Positions 44,860 through 56,161 are shown, counted from the first letter of the stretch. The stretch is DNA of 64,000 nt from Mesorhizobium comanense (GCF_005503535.1 NZ_SCNN01000002.1:310001-374000); one strand, 5' to 3'. Made by a program: numbers and translations. Notes: a model not told the origin generated them from the letters alone.

Positions 44860-45543
44860 ATGACGCCAGCCACGGATCGTGCCCGCTTTCTGATCATCGA
44901 CGATCATCCGCTGTTTCGCGAGGCGCTGCACAGTGCCGTGCAGATGGCCTATCCCGAGGTCGATACGGTGGAGGCGCGTTCGATCACCGAGGCGGTCAAC
45001 CTGCTGGCGGGCGCCAAGCCGTTCGACCTCGCGCTGCTCGATCTCAGCATGCCCGACGTGCATGGTTTCGAGGGCTTGTTGCAGCTCAGGACCCGCTATC
45101 CGCGCCTGCCGGTGGTGATCGTGTCGGGCTATGAGGAGCCGAAGATCATTTCGGAGGCCCTGTCCTACGGCGCGGCCGGCTTCATCCCGAAATCGGCGCG
45201 CAAGAGCGACCTTGCCAATGCCATACGTTCGGTGATGGACGGGGCGATCTACGTGCCGGAAACCTATGAGGGGCAGCCGCGTGATGCCGACAGCAGCGAC
45301 CGCGCCGACATGGTGCAACGGCTTTCGACGCTGACGCCGCAGCAGCTGCGCGTCCTGCAGATGCTGCGCCAGGGCCTGCTCAACAAGCAGATCGCCTATG
45401 AACTGCAGGTCGGCGAGACTACGGTCAAGGCGCATGTCTCCGAGATCCTGCGCAAGCTCAACGTCTACAGCCGAACGCAAGCGGTGATCGAGGTGTCGAA
45501 GCTGGACAGCGCGGAGCTGTTTCGTGATCAGGCGGGATTTTGA
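44860..45543 (+). CDS. LuxR/NarL family response regulator
   Basis: A 227-residue two-component regulator. The receiver domain (residues about 9-125) has the acidic pair in LIIDDHP, the phosphoacceptor Asp61 in ALLDLSMPD and the Lys in FIPKSAR. The LuxR-type helix-turn-helix covers about 155-220 (LTPQQLRVLQMLRQG, then NKQIAYELQVGETTVKAHVSEILRKL). The hybrid kinase and FIST genes lie opposite on the minus strand and are the likely partners. Confidence 0.92.
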   Translation: MTPATDRARFLIIDDHPLFREALHSAVQMAYPEVDTVEARSITEAVNLLAGAKPFDLALLDLSMPDVHGFEGLLQLRTRYPRLPVVIVSGYEEPKIISEALSYGAAGFIPKSARKSDLANAIRSVMDGAIYVPETYEGQPRDADSSDRADMVQRLSTLTPQQLRVLQMLRQGLLNKQIAYELQVGETTVKAHVSEILRKLNVYSRTQAVIEVSKLDSAELFRDQAGF

Positions 45544-45564
45544 GGTTTTCCCAGGCGCATGCTC

Positions 45565-45990
45565 TCACGGCACTGCGTCGGCTCGCATAAGCGTCACTCG
45601 CCTTATCCTGTCCAAGTGAGGCTCATACTCGATGTGTATCGAATGACGCTCTTGGTCATATCGATCCCAAGCGCCGTATTCACCTAAAATAGGATGGCTA
45701 TGGGGCTTTCCGCTCTTTGAAGGTATGCCAAGCATGCTTTGCAGTGCCCAGCGTTTCGTCGAAAAGGGAATATCAATCAGCGATTTGTCGATATCGTCCG
45801 CTTCTACAAATATAGTCGTTATCGCTTCATCACTGTCGCATGTGAATGAAAACCCTTGCCGGCTGGCCTCATAGTTTATTGTTTTTTCTGGAAGGTCATC
45901 GTCAACTGATCGTTGAAAATTCCAGCGTCTAAATGGGTCCGACGTCAAAAGGCAAGCTGCCGGTTTTCCGAGAAAATCAAGAAGGCGCAT
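45565..45990 (-). CDS. Hypothetical protein in a low-GC patch
   Basis: A 141-residue soluble protein with no domain I can name with confidence. The end (GAWDRYDQERHSIHIEYEP, then RVTLMRADAVP) loosely recalls small immunity-type proteins, but this is weak. The gene is visibly richer in A+T than its neighbours and uses unlike codons, suggesting recent acquisition. It starts 7 bp after the kinase stop, so it would be read from the same transcript. Confidence 0.6.
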   Translation of the reverse strand: MRLLDFLGKPAACLLTSDPFRRWNFQRSVDDDLPEKTINYEASRQGFSFTCDSDEAITTIFVEADDIDKSLIDIPFSTKRWALQSMLGIPSKSGKPHSHPILGEYGAWDRYDQERHSIHIEYEPHLDRIRRVTLMRADAVP

Positions 45991-45997
45991 TGTTGCT

Positions 45998-47338
45998 CTA
46001 AGCCAGCAGATGCGCCAGCAGCGCCCGCAGCTGCGCCGGTTTCAGCGGTTTGCGCATCAGTTCGATGCCGCCGGCGCGCGCCGCCTTGGCGACGGCTTCG
46101 GAACTGTCGGCGGTGACGATCAGCGCCGGCACGGCGCGGCCGAGATAGTCGCGGACCTCGGCTATCGTCGCGGTGCCGAGATCGCCTCCGTCGAGATGCT
46201 GATCGGCGATGACGATGTCGGGCACCCAGTCGGTATCGCCAAGCATGTCCAGCGCGTCGTCGGTGGAAGTGGCGGTCCGCACCAGGCATTGCCAGCGTTC
46301 GAGCAGGAAAGTCATGGCCTCCAGCACGTCCGCGTCGTTCTCGACCAGCAGGACCTTGGTGCCGAACAGGCCGTAGCCGCGTGGACGCTCCAGGCTGGCG
46401 GCGCTGGCGATGGCGTCGGCCGGCGCGCCGATGCCGACAGGAACGTCGATGTGGAAGATGGTGCCCCGGCCGACCTTGGATGAGAACGTCACGGGGTGGC
46501 CGAGCGCGCCGGCCATACGCCGCACGATGGCGAGGCCGAGGCCAAGGCCCCCGCCGTCGAGTTCGGCATTCGCCGGCGAAGTGCCGCGATGGAACTCCTC
46601 GAACACCGCCTCGCGCTGATCCTCGGGAATGCCGCAGCCGGTGTCGGCGACATCGATGCGGATCGTGTCGCCGCGATGGCGCGTGCCTACGAGCACGCCG
46701 CCCGAGCGGGTATAGCCCAGCGCATTGGAGAGGATGTTCTGCAGGATGCGGCGCAGCAGCGTGCGGTCCGAGCGCACCACGGCATTGACCGGCCGGAACT
46801 TGAGCGACAGCTGCTTCATTTCCGCGACGGGCAGGAAATCCGAGCGCAGCGACGAGAACAGCGCCTCCAGGCTGACGTCGCCGATGTCGGGCTGCACCAC
46901 GCCGGCATCGAGCTTGGAAATGTCGAGCAAGGTGCGCAGCAGGTCTTCCATGGTTTCCAGCGAGCGCTCGACCTGACGCACCAGCTTCCTGCCCTCGTCG
47001 CTGGTCTGCACCTCGGCAAGCGCCGAGACGGAGAGGTGCGCGGCGTTCAACGGCTGCAGCACGTCATGGCTGGCCGCGGCGAGGAACCTTGTCTTGGACA
47101 GGTTCGCCAGCTCGGCGTTTTCCTTGGCGGCGCTGAGATCGATGTTGGACTGTTCGAGCCGGCGCAGGGTCGCATGCAATTCCTCGGTGCGGTTGCGCAC
47201 GCGGTTTTCCAGCGAGATCGCGGTCTGGAACAAGGAGAATGCGTTGCCTTGCTGATCCATCGACCGCTCGACGCGACTGACCAGGGCGGCGTTGATCTTC
47301 TTCAGTTTGTCGAGGTCGTTTATGTCGCGGAGGGGCAT
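45998..47338 (-). CDS. Hybrid histidine kinase, NahK/ErcS-like
   Basis: A 446-residue soluble hybrid kinase. It has an N-terminal coiled coil (residues about 40-80), a HisKA domain with the phosphorylated His91 in LAAASHDVLQPLNAAHLS, and a HATPase with NILSNALGYT and GLGLGLAIVRR. A C-terminal receiver carries the Asp of IVIADQHLDGG. It has no membrane segment or sensor domain of its own. The HDVLQPLNAA variant is typical of NahK-type kinases, which take input from a separate sensor. The adjacent FIST protein is the natural candidate. Confidence 0.88.
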   Translation of the reverse strand: MPLRDINDLDKLKKINAALVSRVERSMDQQGNAFSLFQTAISLENRVRNRTEELHATLRRLEQSNIDLSAAKENAELANLSKTRFLAAASHDVLQPLNAAHLSVSALAEVQTSDEGRKLVRQVERSLETMEDLLRTLLDISKLDAGVVQPDIGDVSLEALFSSLRSDFLPVAEMKQLSLKFRPVNAVVRSDRTLLRRILQNILSNALGYTRSGGVLVGTRHRGDTIRIDVADTGCGIPEDQREAVFEEFHRGTSPANAELDGGGLGLGLAIVRRMAGALGHPVTFSSKVGRGTIFHIDVPVGIGAPADAIASAASLERPRGYGLFGTKVLLVENDADVLEAMTFLLERWQCLVRTATSTDDALDMLGDTDWVPDIVIADQHLDGGDLGTATIAEVRDYLGRAVPALIVTADSSEAVAKAARAGGIELMRKPLKPAQLRALLAHLLA

Positions 47339-47351
47339 CTGGTTTCGCCGC

Positions 47352-48551
47352 CTATTCGGCCGCTTGGCGATCGCCGAAAGCGATGCCGGTGAACGTCTGG
47401 TTCAGGTGCATGGAGCGGTATTGCTCGCCATAGGTGCCGAAGCCGACGACATTGTTGACCCGGTACAGTTCCGAAATGTCGCGGAAGACCTGGCGGTTAC
47501 GGGCATCGAGCCGGCGCAGGACGCAGTCGAAGCCGAGGATGAGGTCGATCCCGCCAAGCCTTTCCTCGACCTCGCGCAAGGCCGCGCGCGTCGATTCCAC
47601 CATGTCCTTGGGCTGGGCGATCGACAGCACCACGCCGTCGTCGATGGCGCAGAAGAAGGACAGCGAGCCATCGGCATGCATCCTCTGGATCGACCGGCAG
47701 TAATATTCCCCGCCCACCTTCACCACGACGGGGTGCGAGGCGAAGCTCAGCGGGGTCAGCATTTGTGGCACGATGCCGACCGAGGCGGCGTACTCTTGCG
47801 CCGCATTGGTGGCGTTGAATTCCCGCACGATGCGATGATCGGGGTCGGACGCCGTCACCACCAGCTTCTCGTCGGTGGGAACGAAATTGTCGGTCTTGAA
47901 GACGTGGAAGGGAATTTCGGTTGATATCAGCACGATGATGGCGCTGTCGGAAGTGACCTTGCCATTGGAGATCAGCCGCGTCGTCTCGAATTTCAGGTCG
48001 TCGCCAGCCGATCCTCCGAGCAAGGGGATGTCGTCCAGACCCCAGTGGATGGCCGAACTCACCGCCTCCTCGGCGTAGGACAGCCCGTCGATGAAGCAGA
48101 GCGCGAAGGTGTTTCTGGCCTGCCCGGCGCCGACGCGGCCGTGCAGTGTGCGGCGCAAGGCCTCAACCTCGCCGGTGATCCTGTCCATGCCCGACGACGA
48201 CAAATTGTCGACCATGGTGGTGACCGCGGTGAAAGACGCCGAGGGAAGCAGCATCGCCAGCATATGGCCTTCCTCGAGCCCCTGCGGCGTGATCTCGCCC
48301 GCCGTCGAGCAGCCGGCATGGTGGAGTGCGGGCGCATGGGAACAGAGTGCCCGCGACAGGGCGTCGGCCTCGACGAGGCTCTGCGAAAAGAACAGCAGGG
48401 CAAAACCGGCATTTATCGCGGCGGCCTCGGCGGCCACCGCGCGGGCGAAGACATCCGGGTCGGGCTCGTCCGTGGTCAGCGCCGACAAGCCGCATGCGTA
48501 GCGCGTCCGTGAACTGGTCAGCGGCGTTCTCCCGCATTTCCTCCGACGCAT
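47352..48551 (-). CDS. FIST domain protein (NosP-like sensor candidate)
   Basis: A protein of about 399 residues with FIST N and FIST C sensory domains: HHAGCSTAGEITPQGL and FALCFIDGLSYAEEAV in the first, and PLLGGSAGDDLKF with FVPTDEKLVVT around the middle. The end reads VNNVVGFGTYGEQYRSMHLNQTFTGIAFG. In Pseudomonas the FIST protein NosP is a heme-based nitric-oxide sensor acting on NahK, and a NahK-like kinase is the next gene 13 bp away. The N terminus is uncertain: the ATG at 48551 lacks a ribosome site, and a CTG preceded by GGGAG about 13 codons in is possible. Confidence 0.8.
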   Translation of the reverse strand: MRRRKCGRTPLTSSRTRYACGLSALTTDEPDPDVFARAVAAEAAAINAGFALLFFSQSLVEADALSRALCSHAPALHHAGCSTAGEITPQGLEEGHMLAMLLPSASFTAVTTMVDNLSSSGMDRITGEVEALRRTLHGRVGAGQARNTFALCFIDGLSYAEEAVSSAIHWGLDDIPLLGGSAGDDLKFETTRLISNGKVTSDSAIIVLISTEIPFHVFKTDNFVPTDEKLVVTASDPDHRIVREFNATNAAQEYAASVGIVPQMLTPLSFASHPVVVKVGGEYYCRSIQRMHADGSLSFFCAIDDGVVLSIAQPKDMVESTRAALREVEERLGGIDLILGFDCVLRRLDARNRQVFRDISELYRVNNVVGFGTYGEQYRSMHLNQTFTGIAFGDRQAAE

Positions 48552-48785
48552 TCTTGTGCACGTCGGGCGCGCCAGCGTCGGACGGTATTGTTGCCGCCAA
48601 TCCGCATTTTGGCAATGGGGCCGCGGGAACGCGTTTTCGCGCGCTGGCCATGACCGAAAGTACAATGATCCGGCTTTGCGCCGCGCTGTTTTTTGAGCGT
48701 TGTGCGGTGTAGGAATAACGCATGGCCGAAGTGCCAGCGGCGCGTCGGCAGCGTGATGACCAAGGTTGATACCCAGGGAGGATTC

Positions 48786-49289
48786 ATGTCGGACGTTTCG
48801 TTTGTTGTGAACGGCAGGCGGGTCAGTGGCGCCGTCGAGGACCGAACGCTTCTGGTTCATTTCCTGCGGGAGAATCTGGGACTGACCGGCACCCATGTCG
48901 GCTGCGACACGTCGCAGTGCGGGGCCTGCGTGGTCCATGTCGACGGCAGGGCGGTCAAGTCCTGTTCGATGCTCGCCGCCCAGGCGTCCGGATCGACCGT
49001 GACAACAATCGAAGGTCTCGCCAGTGGCCCGGACCTGCATCCCGTGCAGGCGGCATTCAAGGAACACCACGGCCTGCAATGCGGTTTCTGCACGCCAGGC
49101 ATGATCATGACGGCGACCGACATGATCAGCCGCCATCCCGAAGGCCTCGACGAGGCCACCGTGCGGGCCGAACTGGACGGCAACATCTGCCGCTGCACCG
49201 GCTACCACAACATCGTGAAGGCGATCCTTGCCGCATCCAAGACGATGTCGAAGGGGGCCACCAAGGGCAAAGCGAAGCAGGCTGCGTGA
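48786..49289 (+). CDS. coxS: CO-dehydrogenase-like small subunit, [2Fe-2S] protein
   Basis: A 167-residue iron-sulfur subunit. The plant-type [2Fe-2S] cluster motif is [15 protein letters not shown] with a later Cys, and the second cluster uses CGFCTPGM and CRCTGY. It passes electrons from the molybdenum subunit to the FAD subunit. GGGAGG lies 5 nt before the ATG. The gene starts the S-L-M set. The paralogous role as a subunit of another xanthine-oxidase-family enzyme cannot be excluded. Confidence 0.92.
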   Translation: MSDVSFVVNGRRVSGAVEDRTLLVHFLRENLGLTGTHVGCDTSQCGACVVHVDGRAVKSCSMLAAQASGSTVTTIEGLASGPDLHPVQAAFKEHHGLQCGFCTPGMIMTATDMISRHPEGLDEATVRAELDGNICRCTGYHNIVKAILAASKTMSKGATKGKAKQAA

Positions 49290-49379
49290 GCGAAGAGTGA
49301 GTAGTCAGTAGCCGGTCCGAACCGGCGGCGATCTTCGCTACTCACTACTTCCTACTCACTATCTCGGGAGGAATTTCTT
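49290..49379. repeat. AGTGAGTAG palindromic element between coxS and coxL
   Basis: AGTGAGTAG at 49296-49304 is complementary to two copies of CTACTCACT (49339-49347 and 49353-49361). A perfect hairpin GCCGGT-CCGA-ACCGGC lies between them at 49311-49326. The same right-arm layout recurs between coxL and coxM. It leaves only the ribosome site GGGAGGAA before coxL. Confidence 0.75.
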
Positions 49380-51727
<2,348 letters not shown>

Positions 51728-51728
<1 letters not shown>

Positions 51729-51803
51729 GTGAGTAGTGAGTAGTGAACAGTGAGTCGGCCGCGGCCACTCCTTTCTGACTACTCACTACTGCCTACTCAC
51801 TAT
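51728..51803. repeat. AGTGAGTAG palindromic element between coxL and coxM
   Basis: Tandem AGTGAGTAG-type units begin at the last base of the coxL stop codon (51728-51755). They are complementary to CTACTCACT at 51779-51787 and 51793-51801, with a GC-rich palindrome (CGGCCGCGGCC) in between. The right arm is nearly identical to that of the element between coxS and coxL. Confidence 0.75.
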
Positions 51804-51829
51804 TGCCTGACCACTCAGGGGAGGATCCC

Positions 51830-52627
51830 ATGTATTCCGTCAACTATCACCGCGCCACCTCCGTCGGCGATGCCGCCAAGCTCGTGAAGAGCGGCGACGC
51901 CAAGCTGCTCTCCGGCGGCATGACCCTGATCCCCGCCATGAAGACCAGGTTGGCGGCTCCATCCGACCTCGTCGACCTGTCGCGCATCAAGGACCTGCAA
52001 GGCATCAAGGTGTCGGGCAAGACGGTCACGATCGGCGCCGCCACCACCCATTATGACGTCGCCAGCGACGAGAAACTGCGAAAGGTCTGTCCAGCCCTTG
52101 CCCACCTGGCATCGCTGATCGGCGATCCGGCCGTGCGTCACAAGGGAACGATCGGGGGCTCGATCGCCAACAACGATCCGGCGGCGGATTATCCCGCGGC
52201 GCTGCTGGCATTGGGTGCCACCATGGTCACCAACAAGCGCGGCATCCCGGCGGACAAGTTCTTCAAGGGGCTGTTCGAGACAGCCTTGAAGGAAGGCGAG
52301 ATCATCACCGCGGTGACCTTCACGGCGCCGTCGAAAGCAGCATACGAAAAATTCCGCAATCCGGCGTCGCGCTACGCGATTGTCGGCGTGTTCGTGACCA
52401 AGGGCAAGGACGGGGTCAGTGTTGCCGTCACCGGAGCCGGCGAGGATGGCGTGTTCCGGTCGAAGGAGATCGAGGCCGCGCTGGCGAAGAATTTCGCCGC
52501 GGCCGCACTCGATGGCGTCAAGGTGCCGGCCAAGGGCCTGATGAGCGACATCCACGCGTCCGCCGACTACCGTGCCAATCTGATCGCGGTGATGGCCAGA
52601 CGCGCGGTGGCGGCAGCCAACGCCTGA
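51830..52627 (+). CDS. coxM: CO-dehydrogenase-like medium subunit, FAD-binding
   Basis: A 265-residue flavoprotein subunit. The two FAD-binding segments are LLSGGMTLIPAMKTRL near residue 31 and TIGGSIANNDPAADYPAAL near residue 107, followed by a CO-dehydrogenase flavoprotein C-terminal domain. It is expected to pass electrons to the respiratory chain. GGGGAGG lies about 6 nt before the ATG. The S-L-M order differs from the M-S-L order of classical form I operons and fits form II. Confidence 0.92.
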   Translation: MYSVNYHRATSVGDAAKLVKSGDAKLLSGGMTLIPAMKTRLAAPSDLVDLSRIKDLQGIKVSGKTVTIGAATTHYDVASDEKLRKVCPALAHLASLIGDPAVRHKGTIGGSIANNDPAADYPAALLALGATMVTNKRGIPADKFFKGLFETALKEGEIITAVTFTAPSKAAYEKFRNPASRYAIVGVFVTKGKDGVSVAVTGAGEDGVFRSKEIEAALAKNFAAAALDGVKVPAKGLMSDIHASADYRANLIAVMARRAVAAANA

Positions 52628-52650
52628 CGCCGCCAGTTTCCGACGGGGAG

Positions 52651-52674
52651 AAGGGGCCGTTGTGGCCCCTTTTT
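52651..52674 (+). terminator. Rho-independent terminator after coxM
   Basis: A perfect 8-bp stem (AAGGGGCC at 52651-52658 and GGCCCCTT at 52664-52671), loop GTTGT, then further T residues. It closes the S-L-M operon, confirming that the maturation genes are transcribed elsewhere. Confidence 0.8.
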
Positions 52675-52794
52675 CGTACCTGGCCGCTGTAACCAGGCGG
52701 TCCCGGGGAGGAGCCAAGGCCGGGAACACGCTGGTTGCCCCAAGCAATTAGGGCCTCTACTCACCCAGCGACTGTGCCGGCGGCCATCTCGCAC

Positions 52795-52823
52795 TTGCAC
52801 AAATTTATATTGCACTGCAGTAT
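52795..52823 (+). promoter_or_regulatory. Promoter candidate for the acyltransferase gene
   Basis: TTGCAC (52795-52800) and CAGTAT (52818-52823) are separated by 17 bp, in an AT-rich dip of an otherwise GC-rich gap. A second TTGCAC occurs inside the spacer. The ATG of the acyltransferase gene is about 78 bp downstream. Confidence 0.35.
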
Positions 52824-52901
52824 GCTGAGGGGCGGGAATGCGAACCGGGTTCGGATGCGTACCGCCGTGGCCTTTCGCATGACCAATGCGAAGGGATCGG
52901 C

Positions 52902-53924
52902 ATGTCCGAAATTTCCGCGACCCATCTGGTTCCGTCCCGAACCGGCGCCCAGCGATCCGCCAGAACGAGACTGGCCTATCTCGATGGTTGGCGCGGCCTT
53001 TCGATCGCCCTGGTGCTGATCGGGCATTTTTTCCCGGTCCCGGGCATCAATCTGGGCGTGCTGGGCGTCGAGTTCTTCTTCGTGCTCAGCGGCCGGCTGA
53101 TGGGCGAGATCCTGTTCGTCGAACGCTACCCCCTGAAGAAATTCTTCAAGCGCCGCTTCTCGCGCATCTATCCGGCGCTGCTGGTCTTTGTCGTCGCCAC
53201 CATGATCGCGCTGTCAGGCACGTTCATCGCCTTCAAATGGAAGGCCGCCCTCACGGCGCTGACCTTCACCTACAACTATGCCGGAATTTTCGTGAACCGG
53301 GCCGGCGCGCTGGACCATATCTGGTCGCTCTGTGTCGAGGAGCATGCCTACATAATCCTCGCGGCAATCAGCGCGGTCGTTGCCAGCCGCAGCCGTGTCA
53401 TCCCGCTGCTGCTGGTCCTGGCGCTGTTGGCCATGGCGAACGGCGCGGTTTCCTACTGGTTCCTGCATATGGACTATGAGGCCACCTACTGGCGCACCGA
53501 CGTGCACATCGCCTCGATCCTGCTCTCTGCCGCCATCTGCCTGCTCAAGGCCGACGGCAAGCTGCCGGACTTCTTGGAAGGCCCCTATGTCGCCTTGGCC
53601 GCGGCGGCCAGCGCGGTTGTCCTGTTCATGGACCCGGTCCCCACCCCGATCCACTATCTGGTCGCGGTGCCGTTGCTGGCGATTGCCGTCAACGCGCTCG
53701 ATTTCAGCACCCGTATTTTTCCCGATCTGCTGTCGTCCTGGCCGATGGCGACCCTCGGCCTGTGGTCCTACTCGCTCTATCTGTGGCAGCAGCCCTTCTA
53801 CAAATTCGTCTATGAGCAAGACAGCAACCCGTGGCCGATGCTGGCCGCGGCCTTCGCCTGCGCGCTGTGCAGCTACTACATGATCGAGCGGCCGGCGCGC
53901 GAATGGCTCAATCGCAACTGGTAG
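52902..53924 (+). CDS. Acyltransferase 3 family membrane protein (OafA/YrhL type)
   Basis: A 340-residue integral membrane acyltransferase with about ten helices. The N-terminal YLDGWRGLSIALVLIGHFFP includes the conserved His. LGVEFFFVLSGRLMGEILF, KKFFKRRFSRIYPALL and the late SLCVEEHAYII are family hallmarks. Such enzymes acetylate or succinylate surface polysaccharides or lipids. No polysaccharide cluster is adjacent, so the acceptor is unknown. An SGNH domain, present in longer relatives, is absent. Confidence 0.9.
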   Translation: MSEISATHLVPSRTGAQRSARTRLAYLDGWRGLSIALVLIGHFFPVPGINLGVLGVEFFFVLSGRLMGEILFVERYPLKKFFKRRFSRIYPALLVFVVATMIALSGTFIAFKWKAALTALTFTYNYAGIFVNRAGALDHIWSLCVEEHAYIILAAISAVVASRSRVIPLLLVLALLAMANGAVSYWFLHMDYEATYWRTDVHIASILLSAAICLLKADGKLPDFLEGPYVALAAAASAVVLFMDPVPTPIHYLVAVPLLAIAVNALDFSTRIFPDLLSSWPMATLGLWSYSLYLWQQPFYKFVYEQDSNPWPMLAAAFACALCSYYMIERPAREWLNRNW

Positions 53925-54149
53925 CGAACTTCCTTCCCTTGCGTCAGATGTTGAAAGATCATCGTTCAGCCCTGCGAAAATCAAAAAAATACCAATTAAG
54001 TACACTCAATATATTTTATGATGGCATAGGCACCTGATTTTCTCTGCGGAGCCGCTCTCCTTAGACGTTCGTCTTATGGCAGGCATTTTTTGTTGCCTCA
54101 CCCGGTTGCTCGCCTAGGTTGTTCACGGAGGAACATCTGGGAGGATGAC

Positions 54150-55529
54150 ATGGCTACGACTGGGGAAGCGGCTGCCGGTTGGCTTGACCGCTCACATACG
54201 ATCGCCGAACCGGGTTTCAGCAGGTGGATGGTGCCGCCGGCCGCGCTCTGCATCCACCTTTGCATCGGCCAGGCCTATGCGTTCAGCGTCTTCAACCTGC
54301 CGATGTCGAAGCTGCTCGGCATCACCGATTCGGCGCCCGAGGACTGGAGGCTAACCGAACTCGGCTGGATATTCTCGATTGCAATCCTGTTTCTGGGCAT
54401 AGCGGCGGCATTCGGCGGCGGCTGGCTGGACCGTGTCGGGCCGCGCAAGGCCATGGTCGCGTCCGCCTGCTGCTTCGGCGGCGGCTTCATCGTCTCGGCG
54501 CTCGGCGTTCAATTGCACCAGTTATGGATCATCTATCTCGGCTATGGCGTGCTGGGCGGCATTGGTCTCGGCCTTGGCTATATTTCACCGGTCAAGACGC
54601 TGATCACCTGGTTTCCCGACCGGCCGGGCATGGCGACCGGCATGGCGATCATGGGTTTTGGCGGCGGTGCCTTCATTGCCTCGCCGCTTTCGGTCTATCT
54701 GATGAAGCTGTTTTCGACGCCGGCGCATGTCGGTGTCGCCGAAACCTTCGTCGTGCTCGGCATTGTCTATTTTATCTTCATGTTGGTGGGCGCTGTTATC
54801 GTCAGGGTGCCGCCGGAAGGCTGGCGACCCGTGGGCTGGACACCGCCGGCAACACAGAGCGCGATGGTGACGACGTCCAACGTCCACCTCGACGATGCGT
54901 TGAAGACGCCGCAGTTCTGGTTGCTGTGGGGGGTGCTTTGCCTCAACGTGACGGCCGGCATCGGCGTGCTTGGCCAGGCGTCGGCGATGAGCCAGGAGAT
55001 GTTCCCGGGCCGTATTTCAGCGGCGGCGGCAGCCGGCTTCGTCGGCCTGCTGTCGATTTTCAACATGCTTGGTCGTTTCTTTTGGGCATCGACCAGCGAT
55101 TACATCGGCCGCAAGGCCACCTATGCGATCTTCTTCGCGCTCGGCGTTGTCCTCTATGCGGCCGTACCTTGGACCGGGCAGTCGGGCAGCGTGTTCCTGT
55201 TCGTGCTGTTCTACGGCGTCATTCTCAGCATTTATGGCGGCGGCTTCGCCACCATCCCCGCCTATCTGCGCGATATCTTCGGCGTGCGCTATGTCGGCGC
55301 CATCCATGGTCGCCTTCTGACGGCATGGTCGGTGGCAGGTGTGCTCGGGCCGGTTCTGGTCAACTACATCAGGCAATACCAGATCGACAGCGGGGTGGCG
55401 AAGGCCGATGCGTATACGGTCACCATGTACATCATGGCCGGCCTGCTCGTTGTCGGCTTCCTGCTCAACCTCATGATGCGGCCGGTCGATGCAAGGTTCC
55501 ACATGAAGACCGAACCGGCGGCCGCGTAA
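54150..55529 (+). CDS. OFA family MFS transporter (oxalate/formate antiporter type)
   Basis: A 459-residue MFS carrier with 12 predicted helices. GQAYAFSVFNLPMSKLLG in helix 1, DRVGPRKAMV in the signature loop, and PDRPGMATGMAIMGFGGGAF are typical of the oxalate/formate antiporter (OFA) family. Substrate may be oxalate, formate or another small monocarboxylate. GGGAGGA precedes the ATG. A 38-residue partner gene follows 11 bp downstream. Confidence 0.9.
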   Translation: MATTGEAAAGWLDRSHTIAEPGFSRWMVPPAALCIHLCIGQAYAFSVFNLPMSKLLGITDSAPEDWRLTELGWIFSIAILFLGIAAAFGGGWLDRVGPRKAMVASACCFGGGFIVSALGVQLHQLWIIYLGYGVLGGIGLGLGYISPVKTLITWFPDRPGMATGMAIMGFGGGAFIASPLSVYLMKLFSTPAHVGVAETFVVLGIVYFIFMLVGAVIVRVPPEGWRPVGWTPPATQSAMVTTSNVHLDDALKTPQFWLLWGVLCLNVTAGIGVLGQASAMSQEMFPGRISAAAAAGFVGLLSIFNMLGRFFWASTSDYIGRKATYAIFFALGVVLYAAVPWTGQSGSVFLFVLFYGVILSIYGGGFATIPAYLRDIFGVRYVGAIHGRLLTAWSVAGVLGPVLVNYIRQYQIDSGVAKADAYTVTMYIMAGLLVVGFLLNLMMRPVDARFHMKTEPAAA

Positions 55530-55540
55530 GGAGAGGGATC

Positions 55541-55657
55541 ATGTTGCAAGACAACAGCAATCAGATCAAACTGACGCTGGCCTGGCTGCTGGTCGGCATC
55601 CCGCTGGTATGGGGCTTCTGGATGACCTTGATGAGCGCGGCGGCACTGTTTCGGTAG
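55541..55657 (+). CDS. MFS transporter small subunit, 38 residues
   Basis: A 38-residue single-helix membrane peptide: a short polar N terminus (MLQDNSNQIKL), then TLAWLLVGIPLVWGFWMTLM and a few small residues. GGAGAGG lies upstream of the ATG, and the gene starts 11 bp after the OFA transporter stop. Tiny conserved proteins of exactly this layout follow OFA-family transporter genes in many bacteria and are annotated as MFS transporter small subunits. It most likely binds and stabilises the carrier. Confidence 0.8.
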   Translation: MLQDNSNQIKLTLAWLLVGIPLVWGFWMTLMSAAALFR

Positions 55658-55663
55658 CGGCCT

Positions 55664-56161
55664 TCAGGCGATGATCTGCCTGGCGTAGTACCGCACCGCC
55701 TTCTTGCCACCGTGGATGACAGCGTCACCCACTTCGGCGAAGCCGAGTGCGGCATGGAAGGCATCCGAGGCCGGATTGGGCGGATCAAGATTGACCTCGC
55801 AGGTGACCAGCGTGTGGCCGGCCCTGGTGACAGTCTCGAATAGATCCTCATAAAGCCGGCGGGCATGGCCGCGGCCACGCGCGTAGGCCGCCACGACGAC
55901 ACGGTCGACATAGACGAAACGCTCGTAGCGTTCGCGAAACCAGAGGAAATTGGGACTGTCGTAGCCGGCATCCTGGTCGAAGGTCATGATGAAGGCCTCG
56001 AGGTCGCCGATGCGGCGGGCATAAAATGCCTGGCCGAGCAGGAAGGACAGCCGCTCCGGCTCCAGCCAGGACAGTTCGGCGGCGTGCTCGTTGTTGAGCG
56101 CGAGAATTGCCGCCTCGTCTTCGGCCGCTACCTGGCTGATCGGGGCAGGGGCCGTGTTCAT
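55664..56161 (-). CDS. GNAT family acetyltransferase
   Basis: A 165-residue GNAT protein. YVDRVVVAAYARGRGHARRLYEDLFE carries the acetyl-CoA-binding loop, and CEVNLDPPNPASDAFHAALGF is the usual C-terminal half. The ATG at 56161 overlaps the cutC stop by 4 bp (ATGA), so the two are co-translated. The acceptor molecule is unknown. Confidence 0.88.
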   Translation of the reverse strand: MNTAPAPISQVAAEDEAAILALNNEHAAELSWLEPERLSFLLGQAFYARRIGDLEAFIMTFDQDAGYDSPNFLWFRERYERFVYVDRVVVAAYARGRGHARRLYEDLFETVTRAGHTLVTCEVNLDPPNPASDAFHAALGFAEVGDAVIHGGKKAVRYYARQIIA

